The translations under genes and the position numbers were made by a program. A DNA stretch of 64,000 nucleotides from Alphaproteobacteria bacterium (lineage in GTDB: Bacteria; Pseudomonadota; Alphaproteobacteria; UBA828). Numbering within the stretch: the stretch's first letter is position 1; each line of letters begins with the position of its first letter. Location: contig JAJEEP010000036.1 of the NCBI GenBank assembly GCA_022820945.1, positions 47,828 through 111,827 of the forward strand, written 5' to 3'. Below, one piece after another: positions 26,757-35,201 of this stretch. The notes below the pieces were generated by a model. That model searched no databases. It saw nothing but the letters and a program-made list of their open reading frames with translations, and was not told the origin of the DNA.

Positions 26757-27761
26757 ATGCCGATGAAATCCTACAGGGCCGCCATCAACGAGGCGATGGC
26801 GGGCGAGATGCGGCGCGACCCCTCGGTCATCGTAATGGGCGAGGACGTCTCCGGCGGCACCGGTGCGCCCGGCGAGGACGATGCCTGGGGCGGGCCGCTG
26901 GGCGTCACCAAGGGACTTCATACCGAGTTCGGACCGGCGCGGGTGCTGGACACGCCGATCGCGGAAGGCGGGTTCATCGGTGCCGCGGCCGGCGCTGCGG
27001 TGACCGGCATGCGCCCCATCGTCGATCTGATGTTCGTCGACTTCCTGGGGGTCTGTTTCGACGCGATCTACAACCAGGCGGGCAAGTTCCGCTACATGTT
27101 CGGCGGCAAGGCCGAAACCCCGCTGGTGGTCAGGACGATGTACGGCGCGGGGCTCAGGGCCGCGTCCCAGCACAGCCAGGTGCTCTATTCGCTCTTCGCC
27201 CACGTGCCCGGCGTGAAGGTGGTCGTTCCCTCGAACCCTTATGACGCCAAGGGGCTGATGATCCAGTCCATTCGCGACAACGATCCTGTCGTCTTCTTCG
27301 AGCACAAGGCGATGTACGACGACGAGGCCGACGTTCCCGACGAGGCCTACACGGTGCCCTTCGGCGAGGCGAACGTGGTGCGCGAAGGCGATGACGTCAC
27401 CATCGTTGCCATCGGCAAGATGGTGCATCTGGCCAATGAAGCCGCCGACAATCTGGCGAACGACGGCATCTCCTGCACGGTCATCGACCCGCGCACGGTC
27501 TCGCCGCTGGACGAGGAGACCATCCTCGAAGAGGTCAAGGCGACCGGGCGTCTGGTCGTCGTGGACGAGAGCCATCCCCGCTGCTCGATGGCGGCCGACA
27601 TCTCGTCCATCGCGGCCCAGAAGGCGTTCAAGTCGCTGAAGGGGCCGGTCGAGAAGGTCACGGCGCCGCACTGCCCCGTGCCGTTCGCGCCCGAGCTCGA
27701 GGACCTCTACATCCCGAAGGTCGAGGACGTGGAGGCGGCCGTTCGGCGCACCATGGCGTGA
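26757..27761 (+). CDS. Dehydrogenase E1 beta subunit (pyruvate/acetoin type)
   Basis: The 334-residue product is a transketolase-fold E1 beta. It has VIVMGEDVSGG near residue 24, RVLDTPIAEGGFIGAAAGAA near residues 61-80, and SQHSQVLYSLFAHVPGVKVV near 140. The C-terminal domain has VTIVAIGKMV and LVVVDESHPRCSMAADI. The ATG at 26757 follows GGGGGACCGACA; the long frame open upstream is spurious. It forms the active site with the alpha subunit encoded just before it. Confidence 0.9.
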   Translation: MPMKSYRAAINEAMAGEMRRDPSVIVMGEDVSGGTGAPGEDDAWGGPLGVTKGLHTEFGPARVLDTPIAEGGFIGAAAGAAVTGMRPIVDLMFVDFLGVCFDAIYNQAGKFRYMFGGKAETPLVVRTMYGAGLRAASQHSQVLYSLFAHVPGVKVVVPSNPYDAKGLMIQSIRDNDPVVFFEHKAMYDDEADVPDEAYTVPFGEANVVREGDDVTIVAIGKMVHLANEAADNLANDGISCTVIDPRTVSPLDEETILEEVKATGRLVVVDESHPRCSMAADISSIAAQKAFKSLKGPVEKVTAPHCPVPFAPELEDLYIPKVEDVEAAVRRTMA

Positions 27762-27890
27762 GCGGGGGGTTGCCCCGACCGAGAGCGCGTGCCGTTTGAC
27801 AGGTTTCGGCCTTTTTCCTAGCGTCGCGCACCGGCACGCGGCTCGCCGGCGCCGGGGGAGGGCCCTGGGGATAGCCCAAGGGATGGCGAT

Positions 27891-28571
27891 GTGACGATCG
27901 GGGCGGTCCTTCCGGTCAAGGACACGGGAGACGCCAAGCAGCGGCTGGCGGGTTTCCTCGGCGCGGCCGAGCGCCAGCGCCTCGCGCTCGCGATGGCGGA
28001 GGACGTGCTGGCAACCCTCGCGCACGTGCCGGGATTGTCGGACATCGTGGTGGTGACACGGGACCGGCAGGCGGCCGCGCTCGCCGCACGCCACGGGGCG
28101 CGGGTGCTCGCGGAGCCCTCCAACGACGGCCAGAGCGCAGCGGTGGAGCGGGCCGCAGCGGCGCTGAATCGTGCCGGGGCCGACGGCCTGCTCCAGGTGC
28201 CGGGCGACGTGCCCGGCGCGAGCGCCGAAGAGATCGCGGAGGTGCTGGCGGCGCACGAGGGCACGGGCGGCGACGGGCCGGCGGTCACCCTGGTGCCGTC
28301 GCACGACCGGCGCGGCACCAACTGCGTGCTTTGCACGCCGCCGGGCGTGCTGCCCTTCGCCTTCGGCCACGTGAGCTTCGGGCCGCACTGCGAAGCGGCG
28401 CGGGCGCAAGGCATCGCGCCCCGAATCCTGCCGTTGCCGGGACTGGGCCTGGATATCGACACGCCCGACGATCTCCGCGCCTTCATCGCGGGCCCGGCCC
28501 CGGGCCGCACGCTCGACTATCTGCGCGAGAGCGGCATCGCCGAGCGCCTGCTGGTGACCGACGCGGCCTGA
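27891..28571 (+). CDS. cofC: 2-phospho-L-lactate (or phosphoenolpyruvate) guanylyltransferase
   Basis: The 226-residue product matches CofC/FbiD, which activates 2-phospholactate or phosphoenolpyruvate with GTP as the first step of building the F420 side chain. Visible motifs are AVLPVKDTGDAKQRL near the N-terminus, LLQVPGDVPGAS near residue 100, HDRRGTNCVLCTPPG near residue 142, SFGPHCEAARAQG near 163 and GLDIDTPDDL near the C-terminus. It starts with GTG. The fbiC gene begins 5 nt after its stop, so the two F420 genes form an operon. Confidence 0.9.
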   Translation: MTIGAVLPVKDTGDAKQRLAGFLGAAERQRLALAMAEDVLATLAHVPGLSDIVVVTRDRQAAALAARHGARVLAEPSNDGQSAAVERAAAALNRAGADGLLQVPGDVPGASAEEIAEVLAAHEGTGGDGPAVTLVPSHDRRGTNCVLCTPPGVLPFAFGHVSFGPHCEAARAQGIAPRILPLPGLGLDIDTPDDLRAFIAGPAPGRTLDYLRESGIAERLLVTDAA

Positions 28572-28576
28572 GGCGG

Positions 28577-31045
28577 ATGCACGACGCAACCCGCGAACTG
28601 CTCGAGGCTGTGCAGGGCGGCCGCCGCCCCGATGCGGCCGACGCCCTCGCGCTCGCGGCCGAGGACGACCTCGCGCCGCTGCTCGACTGCGCGGCCGCGC
28701 TTCGGGACCGCGCGCACCCCGACGTCGTGACCTACTCGCGCAAGGTCTTCATCCCGCTCACTCATCTCTGCCGCGACGTCTGCCACTACTGCACCTTCGC
28801 CCGGCCGCCGCGCCGGGGCGAGACGGCGTTCATGACGCCGGACGAGGTGCTGCAGGTGGCCGAGGCCGGCGCAGCCGCGGGCTGCAAGGAGGCGCTCTTC
28901 ACCCTCGGCGACAAGCCGGAGCTGCGCTATCGCGCGGCGCGCGAAGGGCTGGAGGCGCTGGGCTACGACAGCACGCTCGCCTATCTCGCGGCGATGGCGA
29001 CGCTGGTGCTGGAGAAGACGCCGCTGCTGCCCCATCTCAACCCCGGCGTGCTGGGCCGCGAGGACTTGCGCACGCTGCGCCAGGTCTCCGCCTCCCAGGG
29101 AATGATGCTGGAGAGCGCGTCGGAGCGGCTTTCCGCCAAGGGCGGGCCGCACTACGGCTCGCCCGACAAGCGGCCTGCGGCGCGGCTGGAGACGCTGCGC
29201 CTCGCCGGCGAAGAGGCGGTGCCGTTCACCTCCGGCATCCTCATCGGTATCGGCGAGACACGGGAAGAGCGGATCGAAGCGCTGCTCGCGCTCCGCGATG
29301 CCCACGACGCCCACGGGCATATCCAGGAGATCATCGTCCAGAATTTCCGGGCCAAGCCGGGGACGCGCATGGCGGACGCGCCGGAGCCCGGACTGGACGA
29401 GCTGCTCTGGACCATCGCGACAGCCCGCATCCTCTTCGGGCCGGAGGCGAACATCCAGGCGCCGCCCAACCTGAGCCCCGGCGCGCTGCCGCAGCTGGTC
29501 GCCGCCGGGATCAACGACTGGGGCGGCGTCTCTCCGGTGACGCAGGACTACGTCAATCCCGAGGCGCCGTGGCCGCACCTCGATGCGCTCGCGCGTGAGA
29601 CCGCCGCCGCCGGCAAGACCCTGGCCGAGCGGCTCACGGTCTATCCCTCTTACGCGCGCGCGGGCGAACGTTGGCTCACGCCGGCGCTGCATACGCGCGT
29701 GCTGAAGCTGGTCGATTCCGAGGGCTATCCCCGCACCGACGCTTGGGTCACGGGCGCGGGCGAGCCGCCGCCGGAGGATCGCGTGCCCGCGCCGGCCGTC
29801 GTCGCGCCGGACGTCGAGCGCCTGCTGGCCCGCGCCGAGGCGGGCGAGGGGCTAAGCGAAGACGCGCTGGTGCGGCTCTTCGGCGCGCGCGGCGGCGCGT
29901 TCGACGCGGTGTGCGCCGCTGCCGACGAACTGCGCGCGAGCGTCAGCGGGCCGCAGGTCAGCTACGTGGTGAACCGCAACATCAACTACACCAACGTCTG
30001 CTACTTCCGCTGCCAGTTCTGCGCCTTCTCCAAGGGCAAGCTGAGCGAGAACCTGCGCGGCCGGCCCTACGACCTGACGCTGGACGAGATCGTGCGCCGG
30101 GTGCGCGAGGCCTGGGCGCGGGGCGCGACCGAGGTCTGCCTGCAGGGCGGCATCCATCCCGACTACACAGGCGAGACCTATCTCGCGATCTGCCGGGCCA
30201 TCAAGCAGGCGGAGCCCGCGATCCACGTCCACGCCTTCTCGCCGCTGGAAATCTGGCAGGGCGCCGCGACCCTCGGCCGGACCGTGCCGGACTTCCTCGC
30301 GGAGCTGCAGGAGGCCGGGCTGGGGTCGCTCCCCGGCACGGCGGCGGAAATCCTCGACGACGAGGTCCGCGCCGTCATCTGCCCGGACAAGATCGCGACC
30401 GACCAGTGGCTCTCGGTGATGGAGGCGGCGCATGCGCTGGGGCTGCGCAGCACCGCCACGATCATGTTCGGCCATGTGGACGGGCCGCGTCACTGGGCGC
30501 GGCATCTCGCGCGAGTCCGCGCCTTGCAGGAGCGCACCGGCGGCTTCACAGAGTTCGTGCCGCTCCCCTTCGTCGCAGCGGAGGCGCCGCTCTACCTCAA
30601 GGGGCGCGCGCGGCGGGGGCCGACCTGGCGCGAGGCGGTGCTGATGCACGCGGTGGCGCGGCTCGCGCTGCACCCGGTCATCCCGAACATCCAGACCTCG
30701 TGGGTCAAGATGGGGCGGGAGGGCGCCGCCGCCTGCCTCCGCGCCGGCGCCAACGATCTCGGCGGCTCGCTGATGAACGAATCGATCACCCGCGCCGCCG
30801 GCGCGAGCCACGGCCAGGAGTTCCCGCCCGACGAGATCGAGGCGCTGGTCCAGCGGCTGGGGCGCACGCCGGTGCAGCGGACGACGCTCTACGGGCGGGC
30901 GCCTGCCGCGCGCCGTGATGCCGCCCGCGCTGCGGCGCCGCTCGCCCCGGTGGTGAACGCGCCGGCCCGCCGCTACGAGCGGCGTGCGGCGGCGAGCGAC
31001 CTGGTCCGCCCCGGGCTCGACGCCGGCGCACCGGCGGCGGAGTGA
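28577..31045 (+). CDS. fbiC: FO synthase, CofG-CofH fusion
   Basis: The 822-residue protein joins two radical-SAM enzymes. The N-terminal CofG half has CRDVCHYC (C65, C69, C72); the CofH half has CYFRCQFC (C475, C479, C482), both CX3CX2C clusters. Together they make the deazaflavin FO from tyrosine and 5-amino-6-ribitylaminouracil. The domain order is that of actinobacterial FbiC. The ATG at 28577 is 5 nt after cofC; the frame open before it overlaps cofC and is not used. The side-chain genes cofD and cofE are not in this window. A proline- and arginine-rich tail of about 60 residues ends the protein. Confidence 0.93.
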   Translation: MHDATRELLEAVQGGRRPDAADALALAAEDDLAPLLDCAAALRDRAHPDVVTYSRKVFIPLTHLCRDVCHYCTFARPPRRGETAFMTPDEVLQVAEAGAAAGCKEALFTLGDKPELRYRAAREGLEALGYDSTLAYLAAMATLVLEKTPLLPHLNPGVLGREDLRTLRQVSASQGMMLESASERLSAKGGPHYGSPDKRPAARLETLRLAGEEAVPFTSGILIGIGETREERIEALLALRDAHDAHGHIQEIIVQNFRAKPGTRMADAPEPGLDELLWTIATARILFGPEANIQAPPNLSPGALPQLVAAGINDWGGVSPVTQDYVNPEAPWPHLDALARETAAAGKTLAERLTVYPSYARAGERWLTPALHTRVLKLVDSEGYPRTDAWVTGAGEPPPEDRVPAPAVVAPDVERLLARAEAGEGLSEDALVRLFGARGGAFDAVCAAADELRASVSGPQVSYVVNRNINYTNVCYFRCQFCAFSKGKLSENLRGRPYDLTLDEIVRRVREAWARGATEVCLQGGIHPDYTGETYLAICRAIKQAEPAIHVHAFSPLEIWQGAATLGRTVPDFLAELQEAGLGSLPGTAAEILDDEVRAVICPDKIATDQWLSVMEAAHALGLRSTATIMFGHVDGPRHWARHLARVRALQERTGGFTEFVPLPFVAAEAPLYLKGRARRGPTWREAVLMHAVARLALHPVIPNIQTSWVKMGREGAAACLRAGANDLGGSLMNESITRAAGASHGQEFPPDEIEALVQRLGRTPVQRTTLYGRAPAARRDAARAAAPLAPVVNAPARRYERRAAASDLVRPGLDAGAPAAE

Positions 31046-31084
31046 GGGGCGGCGTCAACTATCCCACTGGCCTCAATCGGGAAC

Positions 31085-31231
31085 TCAAGACGGTAGGCCA
31101 TGCGCGCGGCGCTTATCGGCGATCATCGCTTGCAGCCGCGTATCCATCGCTTCCGCGTCGACGAACGCGCCCTCGCGGCGGCGCGAGAAGAGCGCGCGTA
31201 GAGCCGCGTTTTCCAACTCTTGGGTTTCCAT
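31085..31231 (-). CDS. Small 48-residue protein, third gene of the SLATT-like group
   Basis: An ATG at 31231 opens a 48-codon frame ending in TGA at 31085-31087. It begins METQELENAALRALFSR, continues with REGAFVDAEAMDTRLQAMIA and ends in a basic tail. It is predicted helical and resembles C-terminal parts of small antitoxin-like proteins, but I cannot name a family. It lies 37 nt after the polyproline ORF on the same strand. Codon choice fits a coding sequence; the ribosome site is weak. Confidence 0.4.
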   Translation of the reverse strand: METQELENAALRALFSRRREGAFVDAEAMDTRLQAMIADKRRAHGLPS

Positions 31232-31268
31232 TTGCGGCCTCGGCCGATTCCCCTGAAACGACCGTCGA

Positions 31269-31364
31269 TCAGGGCTTCGGTCGGGGAGGAGGTGGTGGGG
31301 GTGGCGGCTTCGGCGGTCTTGGCGGTGGTCCTAGTTTCTCGATTGGATCGGATTCATGCGGCAT
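31269..31364 (-). CDS. 31-residue polyproline peptide overlapping the SLATT-like gene
   Basis: An ATG at 31364 starts a 31-codon frame ending in TGA at 31269-31271. The first twelve residues are MPHESDPIEKLG; the rest is almost only Pro with Arg and Lys, including a run of eight prolines between PPK and RPKP. The eight prolines use four different codons, so selection acts on the protein rather than on a slipped repeat. It overlaps the last 11 nt of the SLATT-like gene in another frame, a typical coupling arrangement. Such a run would need EF-P for translation. Function unknown; it may bind a partner or tune translation. Confidence 0.5.
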   Translation of the reverse strand: MPHESDPIEKLGPPPRPPKPPPPPPPPRPKP

Positions 31365-31845
31365 ACCTGCTTGCCTCGGCCTCATACGCAGCCATTGCGC
31401 AACGCTCGTTCGTCTTGTTGTCGGTGTGGATGTCCAGTCGGTTGGCGGCCGCGGCGGCCCGCCGCATCATGATTTCGGATTGACTCACTGCCTCATCCTC
31501 GTCGATCCGATCCGCATAAACACTCTCCCACAGGTTGCGATACTCCGTTTCAAGGTCACTGAACTCCTTGCTGACGGAGCCCAGCATCGCGGCCGTCCTG
31601 CCGGGGTCTACGACCAAGTCCCAGATCGTCACGGCAAGTATGGCCAGACCGGGTGCGACGACGAAACTCGTCGGAATCACGTCGATCAGCGTGACCCCTG
31701 TCGCGATTCCCAGGAAGGCCAAGAGAATTCTCAGGATGTTGCGATGCAGCTGGTAACGTCTCGCCGTGGCGTCGTAATACCTGGACCAGCGCGCCATATC
31801 GAGCAGACCCTGCCAGATTGCGCCTCTCGTCTGGTCGGAGATCAT
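31354..31845 (-). CDS. Two-helix membrane protein, SLATT-like
   Basis: The 163-residue product has two adjacent hydrophobic helices (about 37-57 and 61-79) followed by a long amphipathic C-terminal region rich in Glu, Asp and Ala. This is the layout of SLATT proteins, predicted two-helix effectors linked to nucleotide-signal immune systems, but without a profile search the family is inferred. GGAGAGGAATC before the ATG is a strong ribosome site. It heads a minus-strand group with the polyproline ORF and the 48-residue gene. No nucleotide cyclase, SLOG or protease partner is seen within the window. Confidence 0.6.
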   Translation of the reverse strand: MISDQTRGAIWQGLLDMARWSRYYDATARRYQLHRNILRILLAFLGIATGVTLIDVIPTSFVVAPGLAILAVTIWDLVVDPGRTAAMLGSVSKEFSDLETEYRNLWESVYADRIDEDEAVSQSEIMMRRAAAAANRLDIHTDNKTNERCAMAAYEAEASRYAA

Positions 31846-32062
31846 GATTCCTCTCCGTGTTCGGCAACTGGGCCGTCACTCCACGATACTACTGCGACGG
31901 TTTCCCGTCGATGGGCACGCATCGGAGGCACTGTAATTCAATCACTTGATATTCCTGATCGGCGGCGTCAACCAGTGTGTGTTGGCTGCGGTCGGGAGAC
32001 GGACCGCGCCGTGTGATAGGCTCGGCGCGCGCAGCGGCGGCCACGGGGGAGGAGCAGCGACA

Positions 32063-32518
32063 ATGGCAGGGTTCACGATCACGGCGACCAATCACACGAG
32101 CTTCACGGTCTCCAGCCTGGATCGGGCGATCGGCCTGTTCCAGGGCGCGCTGGGCTTCACGCTGCTCAACCGCTCGCCGCGCGACCCCAGGTTCATCGAG
32201 CAGGTGGTCGGCGTCGACGGCGCGGACATCGAGGTCGCCTACCTGCAGGCGCCCGGCCATCGCCTGGAGCTGATCGAGTATCGCGGCCCGGCCGATCGCA
32301 GCCGGGTGGAGTCGCGCCCGTGCGATGCCGGCTTCGCCCATATCGCCTTCGACGTGGACGACATCCACGAGGCGATCGCGGCGGTGCGGGACGCGGGCTC
32401 CGAGCCGCTGGGCGAGCCCATTACCGTCAACGCCGGGCCCAACAAGGGCGGCCTCGTGGTCTACACCCGCGATCCCGACGGCATCACGGTCGAGTTCATC
32501 CAGAGGCCGAAGGCGTAG
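32063..32518 (+). CDS. VOC-family protein (glyoxalase/epimerase-like)
   Basis: The 151-residue protein has the vicinal-oxygen-chelate fold. The first metal ligand is probably in ATNHTSFTVSSLDRAI near residue 9, then GFTLLNR, VAYLQAPGHRLELIEY near residue 55, FAHIAFDVDDIHEAI near residue 92 and DPDGITVEFIQ near the C-terminus. Histidine and glutamate positions fit a functional metal site like that of methylmalonyl-CoA epimerase or lactoylglutathione lyase. The ATG follows AGGAGCAGCGACA. It is 7 nt upstream of a flavin-reductase-like gene and probably co-transcribed. Confidence 0.85.
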   Translation: MAGFTITATNHTSFTVSSLDRAIGLFQGALGFTLLNRSPRDPRFIEQVVGVDGADIEVAYLQAPGHRLELIEYRGPADRSRVESRPCDAGFAHIAFDVDDIHEAIAAVRDAGSEPLGEPITVNAGPNKGGLVVYTRDPDGITVEFIQRPKA

Positions 32519-32525
32519 GCGGCAC

Positions 32526-33143
32526 ATGTTCTACGAGACCGCGCGCAACGATCACGGCCTGCCGCACGACCCCTTCAAGTCCTGCGTGGTGCCGCGCCCG
32601 ATCGGCTGGATCACCACGATCGATGCGGCCGGCGTGCTCAACCTCGCGCCCTTCAGCTACTTCAACGCCTGCGGCGACCGCCCGCCGCAGGTGATGTACG
32701 CGCCGGGCGGGCGGCACGCGGAGGGCGGCGCCAAGGACAGCCTGCACAACGTGCAGGAGACCGGGGAGTTCGTCGCGAACCTCGCGACCTGGGAGCAGCG
32801 CGAGGCGATGCGCCTCTCGTCGAGCCACGTGGAGCGCAGCGTGGACGAGTTCGCGCTTGCCGGGCTCGAGACCGAGCCGGCGCGGCTGGTGCGCCCGCCC
32901 AGGGTGAAGGGCGCGCCGATCCACCTGGAATGCCGGCTCAACAAGGTGGTCGAGCTGCTGGCCGACGAGCCCGAGCGCTTCCGCAACTGGATCGTGCTGG
33001 GCGAGGTGGTCGGCGTTCACATCGACGATACGATCATCACCGACGGGCGCGTGGACCAGTCCAAGTTCCGGCCCATCGCGCGGCTCGGCTACGCCGACTA
33101 CACCACGGTGGACAGCCACTTCGCGATGCCCTTCCCGGACTGA
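32526..33143 (+). CDS. Flavin reductase-like (DIM6/NTAB family) protein
   Basis: The 205-residue product has the flavin-reductase split-barrel signatures: VVPRPIGWITTIDAAGVLNLAPFSYF at about residues 18-43 and HNVQETGEFVANL near residue 75, with PIHLECRLNKVVEL in the second half. These proteins bind FMN or FAD and transfer electrons from NAD(P)H or, in related split-barrels, from F420H2. Since F420 genes lie 1.5 kb away, deazaflavin use is possible but not shown. It is encoded directly after the VOC protein. Confidence 0.82.
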   Translation: MFYETARNDHGLPHDPFKSCVVPRPIGWITTIDAAGVLNLAPFSYFNACGDRPPQVMYAPGGRHAEGGAKDSLHNVQETGEFVANLATWEQREAMRLSSSHVERSVDEFALAGLETEPARLVRPPRVKGAPIHLECRLNKVVELLADEPERFRNWIVLGEVVGVHIDDTIITDGRVDQSKFRPIARLGYADYTTVDSHFAMPFPD

Positions 33144-33223
33144 GGCGAGAAGCCGGGTTTAGCGCAGGGGCTGAGGCAGCGGGAAAGTAGGTGCGCGGTA
33201 AGGGAGACCGCTGCAGGGCCTCG

Positions 33224-33358
33224 CTAGAAGTGGCGCGGGAACTCGTTGCTCACGTCGATCTCCTCGGCGCGCGGCGCGATCTCCGCCTGCGCGAAGCTCT
33301 CGACCGAGGCGCGGATCATCTCGGCGGTCTCGCCCAGCCCGAAATCGAGGCCGGACAT
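33224..33358 (-). pseudogene. Truncated acyl-CoA dehydrogenase (N-terminal stub)
   Basis: An ATG at 33358 preceded by AGTAGG opens 44 codons that read LDFGLGETAEMIRASV and then FAQAEIAPRAEEID followed by SNEFPR. These are the first residues of acyl-CoA dehydrogenases of the isovaleryl-CoA type. After NEFPR the frame reads HF and stops at 33224, where relatives continue for about 340 more residues. The rest of the gene is missing downstream. The AT-rich segment begins just upstream of it. Confidence 0.7.
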
Positions 33359-33369
33359 CCTACTAGCGC

Positions 33370-34985
33370 CCATAGCCAATTTTGCTCCAACCTTTCGTCG
33401 TCTGACAACGCTGCAACACAACCTTCAATCACACCTCACCCTCGACGAGGAAACTGTTGAACCACCTGACTACCGCCCGACACACACGCTCCTGCGCATT
33501 CCACCTGAGCAACCATGTCGCCGACAACGATCCTGTACCCGTCGGGCCTCACTGCGTAACCCCTCTCTCTCTTTTTTTGATACTCACAACTTTACTCAAT
33601 GGTATTATCTCGACGCTGCTCTCACGGTCCCAAATGAAAACATAAGCAGAATTTGATCCAATTATGGAATGCTCAGCCTCCGTAATAGATTGCCCACCAT
33701 GGACAATTGTGAATTCTTGAGGAGACGATTCATTGTGTATTACATTGACCCTCATATAGGACGTTAGTACAATCATACCAGAAAAGAGCACCGTCGACAC
33801 AAACAGAAATTTTCCCACTTCCTCATTTGCGATATAGCGAAAGGGAATGAACTCCTGAACACAACTAATAATTCCGAACATGCACCAGCCCATAATCCAA
33901 GTAACAATCGGCAGGTCTGCCCACTCTCTCCAGAAGAAGCAGAACAGCGCTAGAACGCCGGACGACAACAAGAACGTCCAACTTAGCTTCCTTAGCTTTC
34001 TCCCTAAACTGACGCGAACATAACGTTTTGGTATCGCCGGTTCTACAACATATGAGAAAATAAAGGTGGCAATAAGACTAATTGGGAGCCAAATTGCGTG
34101 CTCAACTTGCTGCAAACTAGTGGACAAATAATCGCTCAACGAGAAATACTGCGTGGGATCAATCCCAAAACTGTTATATACAATAGACGCGTGAAAATAT
34201 CCTGCACATATCAAAATAAAAGATAGCACAGGCACAGACGCTGCCAGGAACTTCGGATCAATAGTGAGTCTTCTAGATCTCTGCCGTAACCATACCTTGA
34301 TGACACGCCGCCGTATTTTCACCAACTCCGCGCGTGTCCTCTTTACTTCAGCTGTCGTTAGCTGAGAGAGCTCGCGTTTATATAGCGAAAGATAGATTCT
34401 CTCAAGGCGTTGACGTTCGGATCCAATGCTCGATAAACGGTGCTTAGCTCGAAGAAATAGCTCCCGCATGTCATTCGATGCAGCGTCGTCGGTGAACCAC
34501 TGCATGCAAGTCTGGTCATCCTCGTCAACGATCTCGTGGTCTTCGCGCGGCTCCAAGTAATAAGTCATTACTCGGATTAGACGCTTGTCCAACGTTTGGT
34601 CTTGGCCGTAAGTGGGCAAGTCACGCTCAAGTCGAACCAACAAGTGCAACGAGGTTCTTATATCGCTTGCGATTTGCCCGCAACGCTGAGTAAGTATAAA
34701 TTCGCCAACTCGACGAAATTCACGTCTAATCCACATTGGGGGTTGCGCCTCGTATTCTATGCACTAAAGGAGAAGTATGTGACCACAATTGAGACTGCTT
34801 GTCTATAGCGATGGTATGGTCGTGTTTCGGTTTCAAGAAAATTAGCAGATGTGGAGAAAGCGCACAAAAAACCGAAGTATGAAATACCAGTTTTGATGAG
34901 GGCTATTGGTGACCTATAGGATGTATCGCAATCGGCAACTGAAATGATAAGTTCGAATGTACAGATAAGGCAACCGCCTGACAAT
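33370..34985. other. AT-rich segment, probably acquired
   Basis: Base composition falls sharply compared with both flanks and returns to GC-rich near 34985. The segment carries one recognisable gene, the membrane protein at 33549-34736. It lies between a truncated acyl-CoA dehydrogenase stub on the left and a short ORF cut at the composition boundary on the right. No transposase, integrase, tRNA or clear terminal repeats were seen. The stretch 34737-34985 holds no recognised gene. Confidence 0.55.
33549..34736 (-). CDS. Hypothetical membrane protein with cytoplasmic helical N-terminus
   Basis: The 395-residue product has about 160 hydrophilic N-terminal residues, mostly helical and strongly charged with a coiled-coil-like part near 90-150. 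Five hydrophobic helices follow (roughly 164-184, 214-233, 252-269, 276-295, 307-327), then a C-terminal domain of about 65 residues. The C-terminus has IIGSNSAYVFIWDRESS, resembling parts of uncharacterised membrane proteins of mobile regions. I recognise no enzyme motif. AT-rich codons set it apart from all neighbours, so it is probably a horizontally acquired cargo gene. A defence role is conceivable but unsupported. Confidence 0.65.
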   Translation of the reverse strand: MWIRREFRRVGEFILTQRCGQIASDIRTSLHLLVRLERDLPTYGQDQTLDKRLIRVMTYYLEPREDHEIVDEDDQTCMQWFTDDAASNDMRELFLRAKHRLSSIGSERQRLERIYLSLYKRELSQLTTAEVKRTRAELVKIRRRVIKVWLRQRSRRLTIDPKFLAASVPVLSFILICAGYFHASIVYNSFGIDPTQYFSLSDYLSTSLQQVEHAIWLPISLIATFIFSYVVEPAIPKRYVRVSLGRKLRKLSWTFLLSSGVLALFCFFWREWADLPIVTWIMGWCMFGIISCVQEFIPFRYIANEEVGKFLFVSTVLFSGMIVLTSYMRVNVIHNESSPQEFTIVHGGQSITEAEHSIIGSNSAYVFIWDRESSVEIIPLSKVVSIKKRERGVTQ

Positions 34986-35027
34986 AGGCAGTCCCGGCGG
35001 GGTGGTGGGGCAGGGGGCTTTCTTCAT
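34914..35027 (-). other. Possible 37-codon ORF cut at the composition boundary
   Basis: An ATG at 35027 preceded by GAAGGATACG, a good ribosome site, opens 37 codons. The first 23 residues (MKKAPCPTTPPGLPIVRRLP and on) are in GC-rich DNA, the rest in the AT-rich segment. It looks like the start of a gene whose body was replaced by the inserted segment. It may also be non-coding. Confidence 0.25.
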
Positions 35028-35201
35028 CGTATCCTTCTTTGGCGCGTTGGATCAGGCAAACCCTTGGTAGACTCCCCCGACCATGTTGCGGTGCAGAGCG
35101 TACGGCGTCGGTGAGAGGATTGCGGCATGAGGTGCGTGAGCGGGAAGGGGTGGGCAGAGGCACGGGCGACGGGCGGTCGCCGGGCCGTGCAATCTTGCTT
35201 G

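Noticed and set aside
31269..31364. Polyproline stretch as a slippage microsatellite
   Set aside because: The eight proline codons use four different third bases, so the DNA is not a simple repeat.
34757..34984. A 75-codon minus-strand frame upstream of the five-helix membrane protein
   Set aside because: No ribosome site, no recognisable fold, and it lies in AT-rich DNA where chance frames are expected to look unusual.
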